Shown: positions 8,130 through 15,072 of the stretch, piece after piece
How positions within the stretch are numbered: position 1 is the stretch's first letter
How the letters are laid out: every line of letters begins with the position of its first letter
From: Epilithonimonas zeae
GTDB lineage: Bacteria; Bacteroidota; Bacteroidia; Flavobacteriales; Weeksellaceae
DNA length: 64,000 bases
Direction: 5' to 3'
Assembly: GCF_023278365.1 (NCBI RefSeq)
Contig: NZ_CP075338.1
Span: 682,001 to 746,000, forward strand
Position numbers and translations under genes: made by a program
Notes under the pieces: generated by a model
Told to the model about the DNA's origin: nothing
The model's input: the letters and a program-made list of their open reading frames with translations, nothing else
Database searches by the model: none

Positions 8130-8248
8130 CTTATACTGGAAATTTTGTTTGCATATCCAATGATGAGAGTTTAGCGAGTTTATCCAAATCTTCAACAAAA
8201 ATGTTCGGAAAATGTACCTCTGCGGTCACAATTTATTTTTTTAAATCA

Positions 8249-8283
8249 AAAATGCCAGATAGCAACAAGCTATCTGGCATTTT
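8249..8283 (-). terminator. Strong bidirectional terminator hairpin downstream of ligD
   Basis: A perfect 15-bp stem, arms AAAATGCCAGATAGC and GCTATCTGGCATTTT with loop AACAA. T-rich sequence follows on both strands (a T5 run on the minus strand). Best read as the terminator of the minus-strand ku-ligD unit. Confidence 0.75.
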
Positions 8284-8441
8284 ATTTGGGTAATTAATAT
8301 GCATTATTAATTTATGTTCATTCCGAATAAAAAATTCGAAGAAATTAAGATCATCCATCAGTCAAAGAAACAGATAAATTTCAGACTTCTTCTAATGATA
8401 GTTTTAAGGCTAAGACATGTGAAAAACGATCTAAATGATGA

Positions 8442-10304
8442 TTAAGCATCCAGTTTCTTAATCACTTTCAACATATCAACACCTTTTCCCAAAATGGGTT
8501 TAAAAAGATCACCTTTTTCTTTCAATCTTTCCAAAGAATTATAAATAGTAAAATCAGTGAGTTTCAATCCATTTTTTACTTCTTCCCATTCCAAAGGCAT
8601 CGAAACGGTTGCTCCTTTTTTTGGTCTCAAGCTGTAAACACTTGCCAAAGTTTGCCCACGACGGTTTTGGAGATAATCGAGATAGATTTTATTCTTATTG
8701 CGTTTCTGTAGACTTCTTTCCAGTGTTGTCAAATCCGGTAATTTCTGCTGAACCATTTGCATCAGAAGGTGTCCAAAATCCTTGACTTGATCATAAGAAT
8801 ATTTGGCATTCATAGGAATATAAATGTGGATTCCAGAACTTCCTGAAGTTTTGGGATAACCTTCAATTTCTGCTAAATCCAAAACTTCTTTCACAGCCTG
8901 AGCCGTTTCTATTACGTCTTCAAAAGTATTTTTTTCAGAAGGATCAAGGTCAAGAACCAAGTAATCCGGATTGTCTGCTTTTTGGATTTTACTTGTCCAG
9001 ATATTCAACTCAATACATCCGAGATTGTTGAGATAGGCTAAGGTTTCTTTATCATTACAGATGATGTAATTGATATATTTATCTGAACTTTCTGAGAAAA
9101 CTTTTTGTGTTTCTATCCAATCGGGTGTTTCTTCAGAAGCATCTTTTTGGAAAAAACTCATTCCATCGATTCCATTGGGATAGCGGTTCATAGATTGTGG
9201 CCGATTTTTCAAATGTGGAAGAATGTATTTTGAAATGCTTTGATAATAATCAATCACATCACCTTTTGTCACGTCATCGTCGGGAAAATAGATTTTATTT
9301 TGATTCGTCAGCTTCAATTCCTGTTTTCCAATTTTCTTTATCAAATCCTCTTTTCCTGCTCTTTTTTTAGGTTCAGCTTTTTTCATAATTTCTTTTTTTA
9401 ATTGATTTTCAGAACTGAATTCAACATCTTTTGGTTCAATATCATCACGAAGCCTAAGAAAAATGGGATGACGATAAACGTGGTCTTTGGTGAGTTCTGT
9501 AAATTTAATTTCGGCAATTAATTCGGGGTTTATCCAAGTCGCTTTGGTATTGGTTTTTGGAGTGATTTTGAAAACAGATTTCGAAGTGATAAGCGGTTGC
9601 ATCTTGTCATACATTTCAGAAAGTGACTTTTCATTAAAACCACCTCCGGTATGACCACAAAAAACCATTTCACCATTGAGATATTTTCCTAAAATCAAAG
9701 CGCCAAATTTTTTCCGTGAGCCTTTTGGGTCGGTAAATCCACAAATAATGGCTTCATCACTTTTATGGATTTTGATTTTCAGCCATTCCGAACTTCTTAG
9801 GTTTTCTTTGTAAAGACTTTCGGTTTTTTTTGCAACAATCCCCTCCAATCCCAAATCTTTTGCGGCTTGGAAAAATTCTTTTCCGTTTTCCAAAATATGG
9901 TCACTGTATTTGAGGATTTCATTTTCCACCAAAGCGTCTTTTAATAATTCTTTTCTTTGCAGATAAGAAAGATTTTCGGTTGAATGGCCGTTAAGCCATA
10001 ACAAATCAAAAACCTGAAAAGTCAAGGCCAGATTTGGATTGTCACCAATTTGTTGAAGCCATTGGAAATTAGGCTTTCCTTTGTCATCATAAGCAACAAT
10101 TTCCCCATCAAGAACCATATTGTGTTCCTGCAACTTGAGCGAATTGGTAACTTTTTTAAATTTCTGAGAAAAATCGATTCCGTTTCTGGAGTACAATCGG
10201 ATTTCGTCTTTGCTCAAATCTGCAATAGCACGATAACCGTCCCATTTGATTTCGAACGCCCAGTCTTTATCATCAAAGGCTTTGTCGGAGACTTTGCAAA
10301 GCAT
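8442..10304 (-). CDS. ligD: DNA ligase D, ligase and polymerase domains (3' part of frameshifted ligD)
   Basis: 620 residues from the first in-frame ATG, but the frame is open further upstream (GIKSFKNYAPALSG precedes the Met) up to the A-run at 10390-10399, so this is not a natural start. Order: ATP-dependent ligase with EIKWDGYRAIAD (adenylated Lys at residue 20, KxDG), OB fold, then an AEP-type polymerase domain (LTNQNKIYFPDDDVTKGDVI; DLDPS at about 451-455; SGSSGIHIYIP). With Ku this enzyme carries out bacterial non-homologous end joining. The phosphoesterase domain sits in the adjoining frame at 10370-10981; with one extra A the two join as a PE-Lig-Pol enzyme of about 840 residues, the usual Bacteroidetes layout. 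Confidence 0.9.
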   Translation of the reverse strand: MLCKVSDKAFDDKDWAFEIKWDGYRAIADLSKDEIRLYSRNGIDFSQKFKKVTNSLKLQEHNMVLDGEIVAYDDKGKPNFQWLQQIGDNPNLALTFQVFDLLWLNGHSTENLSYLQRKELLKDALVENEILKYSDHILENGKEFFQAAKDLGLEGIVAKKTESLYKENLRSSEWLKIKIHKSDEAIICGFTDPKGSRKKFGALILGKYLNGEMVFCGHTGGGFNEKSLSEMYDKMQPLITSKSVFKITPKTNTKATWINPELIAEIKFTELTKDHVYRHPIFLRLRDDIEPKDVEFSSENQLKKEIMKKAEPKKRAGKEDLIKKIGKQELKLTNQNKIYFPDDDVTKGDVIDYYQSISKYILPHLKNRPQSMNRYPNGIDGMSFFQKDASEETPDWIETQKVFSESSDKYINYIICNDKETLAYLNNLGCIELNIWTSKIQKADNPDYLVLDLDPSEKNTFEDVIETAQAVKEVLDLAEIEGYPKTSGSSGIHIYIPMNAKYSYDQVKDFGHLLMQMVQQKLPDLTTLERSLQKRNKNKIYLDYLQNRRGQTLASVYSLRPKKGATVSMPLEWEEVKNGLKLTDFTIYNSLERLKEKGDLFKPILGKGVDMLKVIKKLDA

Positions 10305-10369
10305 CGGCTTAATGAATTCCGAAAGCTTTTTTGCACCCGAAAGAGCAGGTGCATAATTCTTAAAGGACT

Positions 10370-10981
10370 TTATTCCTTCGGATGCGTTATTTTTTTTTTA
10401 CCGTCTTTCTCAGCGAGATAAGCAGTTACTTTAGAAGTTTTGAGCGTGTGTTCTTCAGCATCATAATCATCTTCCACAGCGTATTTATCTTTATGTTTAA
10501 TCAGTAGCCAAGCGTTGTCATCCTTAGGATTTTTAATTTTAACCAATGCAAATTCGCCTTTCAGCTTTTTACCGTGGAGAATAAATTTTAAAGATTGTTT
10601 ATGTAATTCTGCCCGCATTACCAAATCATCACTTTTTCCAGATACCTTTTCAATCGGCTCATAAGTTCCTTCATCCCAAATCTCTACTTCGCCAGCACCA
10701 TAATTACCTTTCGGAATAGAACCTTCGAAAGTTCTGTAAGAATAAGGATGATCTTCCACCATCATCGCTAATCTCTTGTCAGAAGGATTAAGTGACGGAC
10801 CTTTCGGAACCGCCCAGCTTTTCAGAACACCTTCCATCTCTAAACGGAAATCATAGTGAAGCCTAGAAGCTGCATGTCTCTGAATCACGAATTTCAATTT
10901 CTTTCCACTCGCTTTTTCTTTTCCTTCTGGTTCAGCTGTTTGCTTGAAATTCCGTTTTTTATTATAATCCTCGAGTGCCAT
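10370..10981 (-). CDS. ligD: DNA ligase D, 3'-phosphoesterase domain (5' part of frameshifted ligD)
   Basis: 203 residues, ATG at 10981. The LigD phosphoesterase core is complete: FVIQRHAASRLHYDFRLEME, then LKSWAVPKGPS, VEDHPYSYRTFEG and WDEGTYEP, with the His/Asp residues that hold Mn2+ and trim 3' ends. It terminates shortly after GGT-A10-TAACG, where the ligase frame is one base off. The stop follows 5 codons later. Either the gene is frameshifted, the A-run is mis-called (11 A would restore the fusion), or slippage in the run makes some fused product. 60 bp separate it from the upstream ku gene. Confidence 0.9.
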   Translation of the reverse strand: MALEDYNKKRNFKQTAEPEGKEKASGKKLKFVIQRHAASRLHYDFRLEMEGVLKSWAVPKGPSLNPSDKRLAMMVEDHPYSYRTFEGSIPKGNYGAGEVEIWDEGTYEPIEKVSGKSDDLVMRAELHKQSLKFILHGKKLKGEFALVKIKNPKDDNAWLLIKHKDKYAVEDDYDAEEHTLKTSKVTAYLAEKDGKKKITHPKE

Positions 10982-11041
10982 AATATATAAATGATAATTG
11001 ATGAATGATAGTTGATTTTTTTTCTTTTTTCTTAGGTGTTC

Positions 11042-11821
11042 CTAACCAACTTTTTTCTTTCCTTTCTCCAAACTGGCTTTCAGCATTGCCATCAAATCAG
11101 TTGTCTTACCTTCCGGTTCTTTCACTTCTGCCAGCTTGATTTTTTTGCCTTTTGCTTTTTGCTTGATGATTTTAAGAAGATCCGCATTGTAAGTATCTTT
11201 ATATTTTGATGGATCAAATTCTGTTGCAAGAGATTTTATAAGCTGTTCCGCCATTTTCAATTCGGCTGGTTTTGGAGCGCTTCCGGAAGGGATTTTCAGA
11301 TCTTCAAAAGTTCGCATCTCCTCAGGATAACGCATTCTGTTGACCATTAGGATTTTATCTTCGTAAGGTCTTATCAGGCAAAGAATTTCCCTTTCTCTCA
11401 AAACAAAAGAACCAATTCCTGCCATTTTTGTTTTGATTAAAGATTTTAATAATAATTTATAAGCCGCTTCACCGTTTTTCTGAGGTTCAAGAAAGTAAGG
11501 CGTTTCAAAAAGCGCTGTATCCACTTCAGATTCTTTGACGAATTGATTGATACTAAGAATCTTTGATTTCTCAGGACTTGCCGCAGCAAAATCCTCGTCT
11601 TCCAAAACGATATATTTGTCCTCTATTTTAAAGCCTTTCACAATATTTTCCCAAACCACTTCTTTTCCCGTATTAGCATTCACTCTTTTGAATTTGATAT
11701 TACTCAAATCTTTGCTGTCCAGCATATCCAAATCCAATGTGCTAGAGTCTGTCGCCGAATATAATTTGATAGGAATATTTACAAGTCCAAAACCGATGGC
11801 GCCGTTCCAAATTGCTCTCAT
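11042..11821 (-). CDS. ku: Ku protein, non-homologous end joining
   Basis: 259 residues with the prokaryotic Ku core from the first residue: RAIWNGAIGFGLVNIPIKLY, then FKRVNANTGKEV, a Lys-rich C-terminal extension (KGKKIKLAEVKEPEGKTTDL; ends LEKGKKKVG) that in other Ku proteins helps LigD recruitment and DNA threading. Homodimeric DNA-end clamp that recruits LigD. Gene order ku-ligD on one strand, 60 bp apart, supports joint transcription. The start region faces one of the six shared operators (11923-11938), but I see no matching minus-strand -7 element at the spacing used on the plus side. Confidence 0.95.
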   Translation of the reverse strand: MRAIWNGAIGFGLVNIPIKLYSATDSSTLDLDMLDSKDLSNIKFKRVNANTGKEVVWENIVKGFKIEDKYIVLEDEDFAAASPEKSKILSINQFVKESEVDTALFETPYFLEPQKNGEAAYKLLLKSLIKTKMAGIGSFVLREREILCLIRPYEDKILMVNRMRYPEEMRTFEDLKIPSGSAPKPAELKMAEQLIKSLATEFDPSKYKDTYNADLLKIIKQKAKGKKIKLAEVKEPEGKTTDLMAMLKASLEKGKKKVG

Positions 11822-11891
11822 ATTGATGATTTTGATTTGATATTAATAATGCAAAATAATTATCTACTTTCTACAATAAATATTCCATAAG

Positions 11892-11902
11892 TTGATTATC
11901 AA
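11892..11902. promoter_or_regulatory. TTGATTATCAA palindrome between ku and lipoprotein gene
   Basis: An 11-bp palindrome with a single central base, identical to a site upstream of the first crp-type gene at 12311-12321. Spacing differs from the six TATGA-N6-TCATA sites. AT-rich chance occurrence is possible. Confidence 0.3.
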
Positions 11903-11922
11903 TAAAATTTAATTGATTTAAT

Positions 11923-11967
11923 TATGATTCAAATCATAAACTACTTATATGCTTCTCTCTAACTTTG
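11923..11967 (+). promoter_or_regulatory. Operator 1 (TATGATTCAAATCATA) plus -7 element TAACTTTG
   Basis: Palindrome 11923-11938; 21 bp later TAACTTTG at 11960-11967; ATG at 11989. The operator centre falls about 41 bp before the expected transcription start, the class II activator position, and no TTTG is present at the -33 position. Geometry TGA-N6-TCA is that of Crp/Fnr sites. Heads the lipoprotein-crp-NADH dehydrogenase run and faces ku on the other side. Confidence 0.75.
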
Positions 11968-11988
11968 GTCTTACCAAAATAAAATTTT

Positions 11989-12225
11989 ATGAAAAAGTTA
12001 ATCTTTGTCTCGGTAATCGGACTTGTGTTCAGTTGCAAAGACAACAAATCTCAAGAGAACTATAGGTCAGATTCTCTTTCCGTAGCTAATGACCAAAATG
12101 ATTCTTTGGTCACCTCTTCTTCAATAGATAACACTGCGACTCCAGACAGCAGCAATCTCAATTCCAGCACAACAACTCCAATTGACAGTCTTTCCACAAG
12201 AAAAGATTCTGTGAGAAGACGTTAG
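11989..12225 (+). CDS. Small Ser/Thr/Asp-rich lipoprotein
   Basis: 78 residues. Signal peptide with lipobox VFSC (Cys at residue 16) after MKKLIFVSVIGL, so a lipidated envelope protein. The mature part is low-complexity Ser/Asp/Asn/Thr and ends in a basic tail KDSVRRR. Its closest visible relative is the product at 14663-14893, with the same lipobox, composition and tail (RDSVRVR); both are the first gene after the same operator. Function unknown. Confidence 0.75.
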   Translation: MKKLIFVSVIGLVFSCKDNKSQENYRSDSLSVANDQNDSLVTSSSIDNTATPDSSNLNSSTTTPIDSLSTRKDSVRRR

Positions 12226-12308
12226 TTGAAAATAAGATTTTTTTCAATCCGATAGATCATAGCCTTATTAATAATATTTAATGAGGTTATTTTTACGTGT
12301 TTGTATAT

Positions 12309-12323
12309 AATTGATTATCAATT
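12309..12323. promoter_or_regulatory. AATTGATTATCAATT palindrome upstream of the first Crp-type gene
   Basis: Perfect 15-bp palindrome around one central base, 105 bp before the ATG at 12429. Its core TTGATTATCAA repeats the site at 11892-11902. Could be an autoregulatory site; evidence is only the repetition. Confidence 0.3.
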
Positions 12324-12428
12324 TATTGGAATGGTTTTTGTTTTTCTTTCAAAAATGAACTACAACCTTTATTATCATATTTTTCGTGTTTTTAAGAAGA
12401 TGTAAACTTTTAAGTAAAATCATTAATT

Positions 12429-13028
12429 ATGGTCATAGAAGAGTTAATTTTAGAATCGCTGGGAGCTGACACAGAACATCACGCTGCAGGCAATACGATT
12501 TTTTCGGAAGGCAGTACGCCAAATTATTATTTTCAAATCGTAGAGGGCGAAGTTAAACTTAACAATTATAGTGAGGATGGTAAAGAAACGATTCAAGATA
12601 TTTTAGGAAAAGGACAAAGCTTTGGAGAATCTATGTTGTTCACAGATAATTCGTATCCTGTGAATGCCATAGCCTTGTCATCTTGTAAAATTCTGAAATT
12701 ACCTAAACAAAAATTTTTAGAATTGTTGGAGAAACATCCTGAGAATTATTTGGATACAATAAAAAGTATTTCAAACTCTATGTATTTCAGGTATGTGATG
12801 GGACAATATCTCAGTTCTCAAAATCCTGTTTCTAAACTCCGAACTTTTATGGATTATCTGAAGGGTATGCAGACAGATTGTAGAGAACCTTACTCCTTCC
12901 AGATTCCATTGACAAGACAACAAATGGCGAGTTTTACTGGATTGTGTGTAGAAACTACTATCCGAACTTTGAAGGTGATGGAAAAAAATAAAATTGTGAA
13001 AATCAAAAATCATAAGGTTCTTTATTAA
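12429..13028 (+). CDS. Crp/Fnr-family transcriptional regulator 1
   Basis: 199 residues: cNMP-binding-type beta barrel (IFSEGSTPNYYFQIVEGEVK ... GKGQSFGESMLF) at ~20-110, long dimerisation helix, and C-terminal winged HTH at ~150-199 (LTRQQMASFTGLCVETTIRT). No Cys cluster for an Fe-S centre of the Fnr kind, and no complete cAMP pocket of the E. coli Crp kind (the RS/T pair is absent), so the ligand, if any, is unknown. The recognition helix carries V-E-T-T-I-R like the two paralogues but has Cys where they have Arg (GLCVET versus GLRVET). Sits between the operator-1 lipoprotein and the NADH dehydrogenase on the same strand. Confidence 0.92.
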   Translation: MVIEELILESLGADTEHHAAGNTIFSEGSTPNYYFQIVEGEVKLNNYSEDGKETIQDILGKGQSFGESMLFTDNSYPVNAIALSSCKILKLPKQKFLELLEKHPENYLDTIKSISNSMYFRYVMGQYLSSQNPVSKLRTFMDYLKGMQTDCREPYSFQIPLTRQQMASFTGLCVETTIRTLKVMEKNKIVKIKNHKVLY

Positions 13029-13115
13029 GTTTAAAATGGATTTTAGTTTTATCAATAGTCCATAATGAATCTTGTATAAGGCCAATTATTGTGAAATCAA
13101 ACGATAATATTTAAT

Positions 13116-14387
13116 ATGAAAAATCGTCAGACAGTTGTAATTATAGGTGGTGGATTTGCTGGAGTTGAGTTAGCTGAGCGACTTCTAAAGGCTGATATCG
13201 ATGTACACGTCGTATTAGTTGATAAAAATAATTATAATTTTTTTCCACCTTTATTATACCAAGTTGCCACAGGATTTTTGGATGTTTCTAATATCAGTTA
13301 TCCGTTCAGAAAGCATTTCAGGTCAGCTGACAGATTTTCTTTCATTATGGGAAGTCTGGAAGGAATTATTCCTGAAGAAAACAAAATTATCTTGAATAGT
13401 GGAGAAATATCCTACACGAAACTGATTCTCGCAACCGGAACTGTCACGAACTATTTCGGAATTGAAAGCATTCAAAAAAATGCACTTCCAATGAAAACCG
13501 TTACGGATGCTATTAATCTTAAAAATACATTACTGGAAAGGCTGGAAAAAGCTTCTAAAACGGATGACGAAAATCTAAGAAAAAAACTGACGACTTTCGT
13601 TATAGCCGGAGGCGGTCCAACGGGTGTAGAAGTGGCAGGAATGCTGAGTGAGCTGAGAAAAAATATTTTGTTTAAGGATTATCCTGAACTAAAAAAAATA
13701 GCATTTGACATTTATTTAGTCGATGGTTTGCCTAATATTTTGGCGCCGATGAGCAAAGAATCGCAGCAATATGCACAGAAAACTTTAGAAAAAAGTGGTG
13801 TAATTATTAAGCTGGGACAAAATGTAAAAAATTATGTTGATGGCGTTGTTCATCTTGCAGACGGAACTTTTATAGCCAGTGAAAATCTGATTTGGACTGC
13901 TGGCGTAACTGCTCAAAAATTTAAAGGTTTGCCAGATGAGTTTTATGGCAAAGGGAACAGACTGATGGTCAATTCTTTTAATGAACTGATTGGAATAAAA
14001 AATATCTACGCTATTGGTGATACGTCTCTGATGACTTCTGACCCTCATTTTCCACAAGGTCATCCACAGCTGGCTCAGGTGGCTCTGCAACAAGGCAGAT
14101 TATTGGCAAAAAATATTATAAACGAAAACCGAGGAAAAGACAAAAAATCATTCACCTATAATGATAAAGGTTCAATGGCAATTATCAAAAGGAATAGGGC
14201 AGTTGCAGACCTTCCCGCTCCATTCAAACATTTTAATGGATTCTTCGCCTGGCTGATTTGGATATTTGTTCACTTGATGTCGCTCATTAATGTCAGAAAC
14301 AAAATTACAACTTTCTTCAACTGGCTGAATTCCTACATCACCAAAGACCAGCCATTGCGAATGATAATTGACCCATCCAAAAAGTAA
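13116..14387 (+). CDS. Type II NADH dehydrogenase-like FAD oxidoreductase
   Basis: 423 residues. FAD-binding VVIIGGGFAGVELAERL at ~8-24, second Rossmann motif FVIAGGGPTGVEVAGMLSEL at ~162-181 for NAD(P)H, then YAIGDTSLM near 308 (FAD contact) and a hydrophobic/amphipathic C-terminal stretch (FFAWLIWIFVHLMSLINVRN) that anchors NDH-2 enzymes to the membrane. NDH-2 passes electrons from NADH to menaquinone without proton pumping. 87 bp after the Crp-type gene, same strand. In the stress island it may serve low-energy or oxidative conditions, which is inference. Confidence 0.87.
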   Translation: MKNRQTVVIIGGGFAGVELAERLLKADIDVHVVLVDKNNYNFFPPLLYQVATGFLDVSNISYPFRKHFRSADRFSFIMGSLEGIIPEENKIILNSGEISYTKLILATGTVTNYFGIESIQKNALPMKTVTDAINLKNTLLERLEKASKTDDENLRKKLTTFVIAGGGPTGVEVAGMLSELRKNILFKDYPELKKIAFDIYLVDGLPNILAPMSKESQQYAQKTLEKSGVIIKLGQNVKNYVDGVVHLADGTFIASENLIWTAGVTAQKFKGLPDEFYGKGNRLMVNSFNELIGIKNIYAIGDTSLMTSDPHFPQGHPQLAQVALQQGRLLAKNIINENRGKDKKSFTYNDKGSMAIIKRNRAVADLPAPFKHFNGFFAWLIWIFVHLMSLINVRNKITTFFNWLNSYITKDQPLRMIIDPSKK

Positions 14388-14405
14388 TTCAAATAACCAT
14401 TAATT

Positions 14406-14579
14406 ATGTTCATAAAAGTCTATACATCCGTCAACAATTTTATTTTGGTTAATGTCAACCATATTGTTTATATCAACCCGAGTAATGCTAATCGCGGATG
14501 CGCGCTCATTCTTGATACAGGTGTCCGGCTGGATTCTATAGAAGATTATGATGTTTTATTACAGCAAATGATGTATTAA
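14406..14579 (+). CDS. 57-residue small protein with beta-rich pattern
   Basis: ATG at 14406 to TAA at 14577, 57 codons, only 18 bp after the NADH dehydrogenase stop. The sequence MFIKVYTSVNNFILVNVNHI, then VYINPSN and GCALILDTG, has the strand pattern of the small FlbD-like fold (value, hydrophobic strand, Asn-rich turn, acidic helix DSIEDYDVLLQQM). Codon use and composition look like neighbouring genes. No known function here. Confidence 0.6.
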   Translation: MFIKVYTSVNNFILVNVNHIVYINPSNANRGCALILDTGVRLDSIEDYDVLLQQMMY

Positions 14580-14587
14580 ATAAAATC

Positions 14588-14632
14588 TATGACTCAAATC
14601 ATAAACCAGCCATAATCTTCTGGCTAACTTTG
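14588..14632 (+). promoter_or_regulatory. Operator 2 (TATGACTCAAATCATA) plus -7 element TAACTTTG
   Basis: Palindrome 14588-14603, 21 bp gap, TAACTTTG at 14625-14632, ATG at 14663. Same arrangement as operator 1. Heads the second small lipoprotein and possibly the catalase and alcohol dehydrogenase beyond it. Confidence 0.75.
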
Positions 14633-14662
14633 AAAATACCAAATACCAAAAAATAAATTATT

Positions 14663-14893
14663 ATGAAAAAATTATTTTTAATCTTCGCTACGGGATTACT
14701 GTTTAGTTGTAACAGCAATAAATCTTCTGAAAACTCAGAATCTGTATCAATCGACAGTACATCTATGGATACTCAAACTTCTTCATCTATGAACAGCGAC
14801 ACTACAACAGTTTCATCTGGAGCTACCGGAACAACATCTTCTCCAACAGATAGTACTTCTACATCCAATCGGGATTCAGTGAGAGTACGCTAA
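14663..14893 (+). CDS. Small Ser/Thr-rich lipoprotein
   Basis: 76 residues. Signal peptide MKKLFLIFATGLLFSC with lipobox Cys at residue 16, then a Ser/Thr/Asp low-complexity chain and basic end RDSVRVR. Paralogue of the protein at 11989-12225. The flexible, uncharged mature part suggests a surface or periplasmic spacer, but no function is known. First gene after operator 2. Confidence 0.75.
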   Translation: MKKLFLIFATGLLFSCNSNKSSENSESVSIDSTSMDTQTSSSMNSDTTTVSSGATGTTSSPTDSTSTSNRDSVRVR

Positions 14894-14970
14894 GCCGAAT
14901 TAATTACATTAACTCTACATATTTCTAAAGTGAAGTATGTTGACTTGTTTTAATAATTTTTTTCCTAATT

Positions 14971-15007
14971 ATTGATATCAGGAATCAATCCTGATATCAA
15001 TTCTTTC
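14971..15007 (+). terminator. Hairpin between lipoprotein and catalase genes
   Basis: Perfect 13-bp stem, arms ATTGATATCAGGA and TCCTGATATCAAT, loop ATCAA, followed by a mixed TTCTTTCT tail. Probably an attenuating terminator; the catalase may then be partly transcribed from operator 2 by read-through. Confidence 0.55.
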
Positions 15008-15072
15008 TATCAATCTCATTCAATGATTTTTGTGAGAAAGGAAAAGTATACCCATTTACCAAAATTTGCAAT

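Larger units (their letters stand above)
6898..8159 (+). mobile_element. IS3-family insertion sequence, copy B (1262 bp)
   Basis: Same length, ends and encoded proteins as copy A, in the opposite orientation. It is flanked by ATG on both sides (6895-6897 and 8160-8162), a 3-bp target duplication typical of IS3 elements, so this copy is an intact simple insertion. Confidence 0.93.

Noticed and set aside
8160-8235. Minus-strand fragment VTAEVHFPNIFVEDLDKLAK next to IS copy B
   Set aside because: Removing the IS and one ATG duplication restores a frame that stops a few codons later, giving under 30 residues, so it is not supported as a broken gene.
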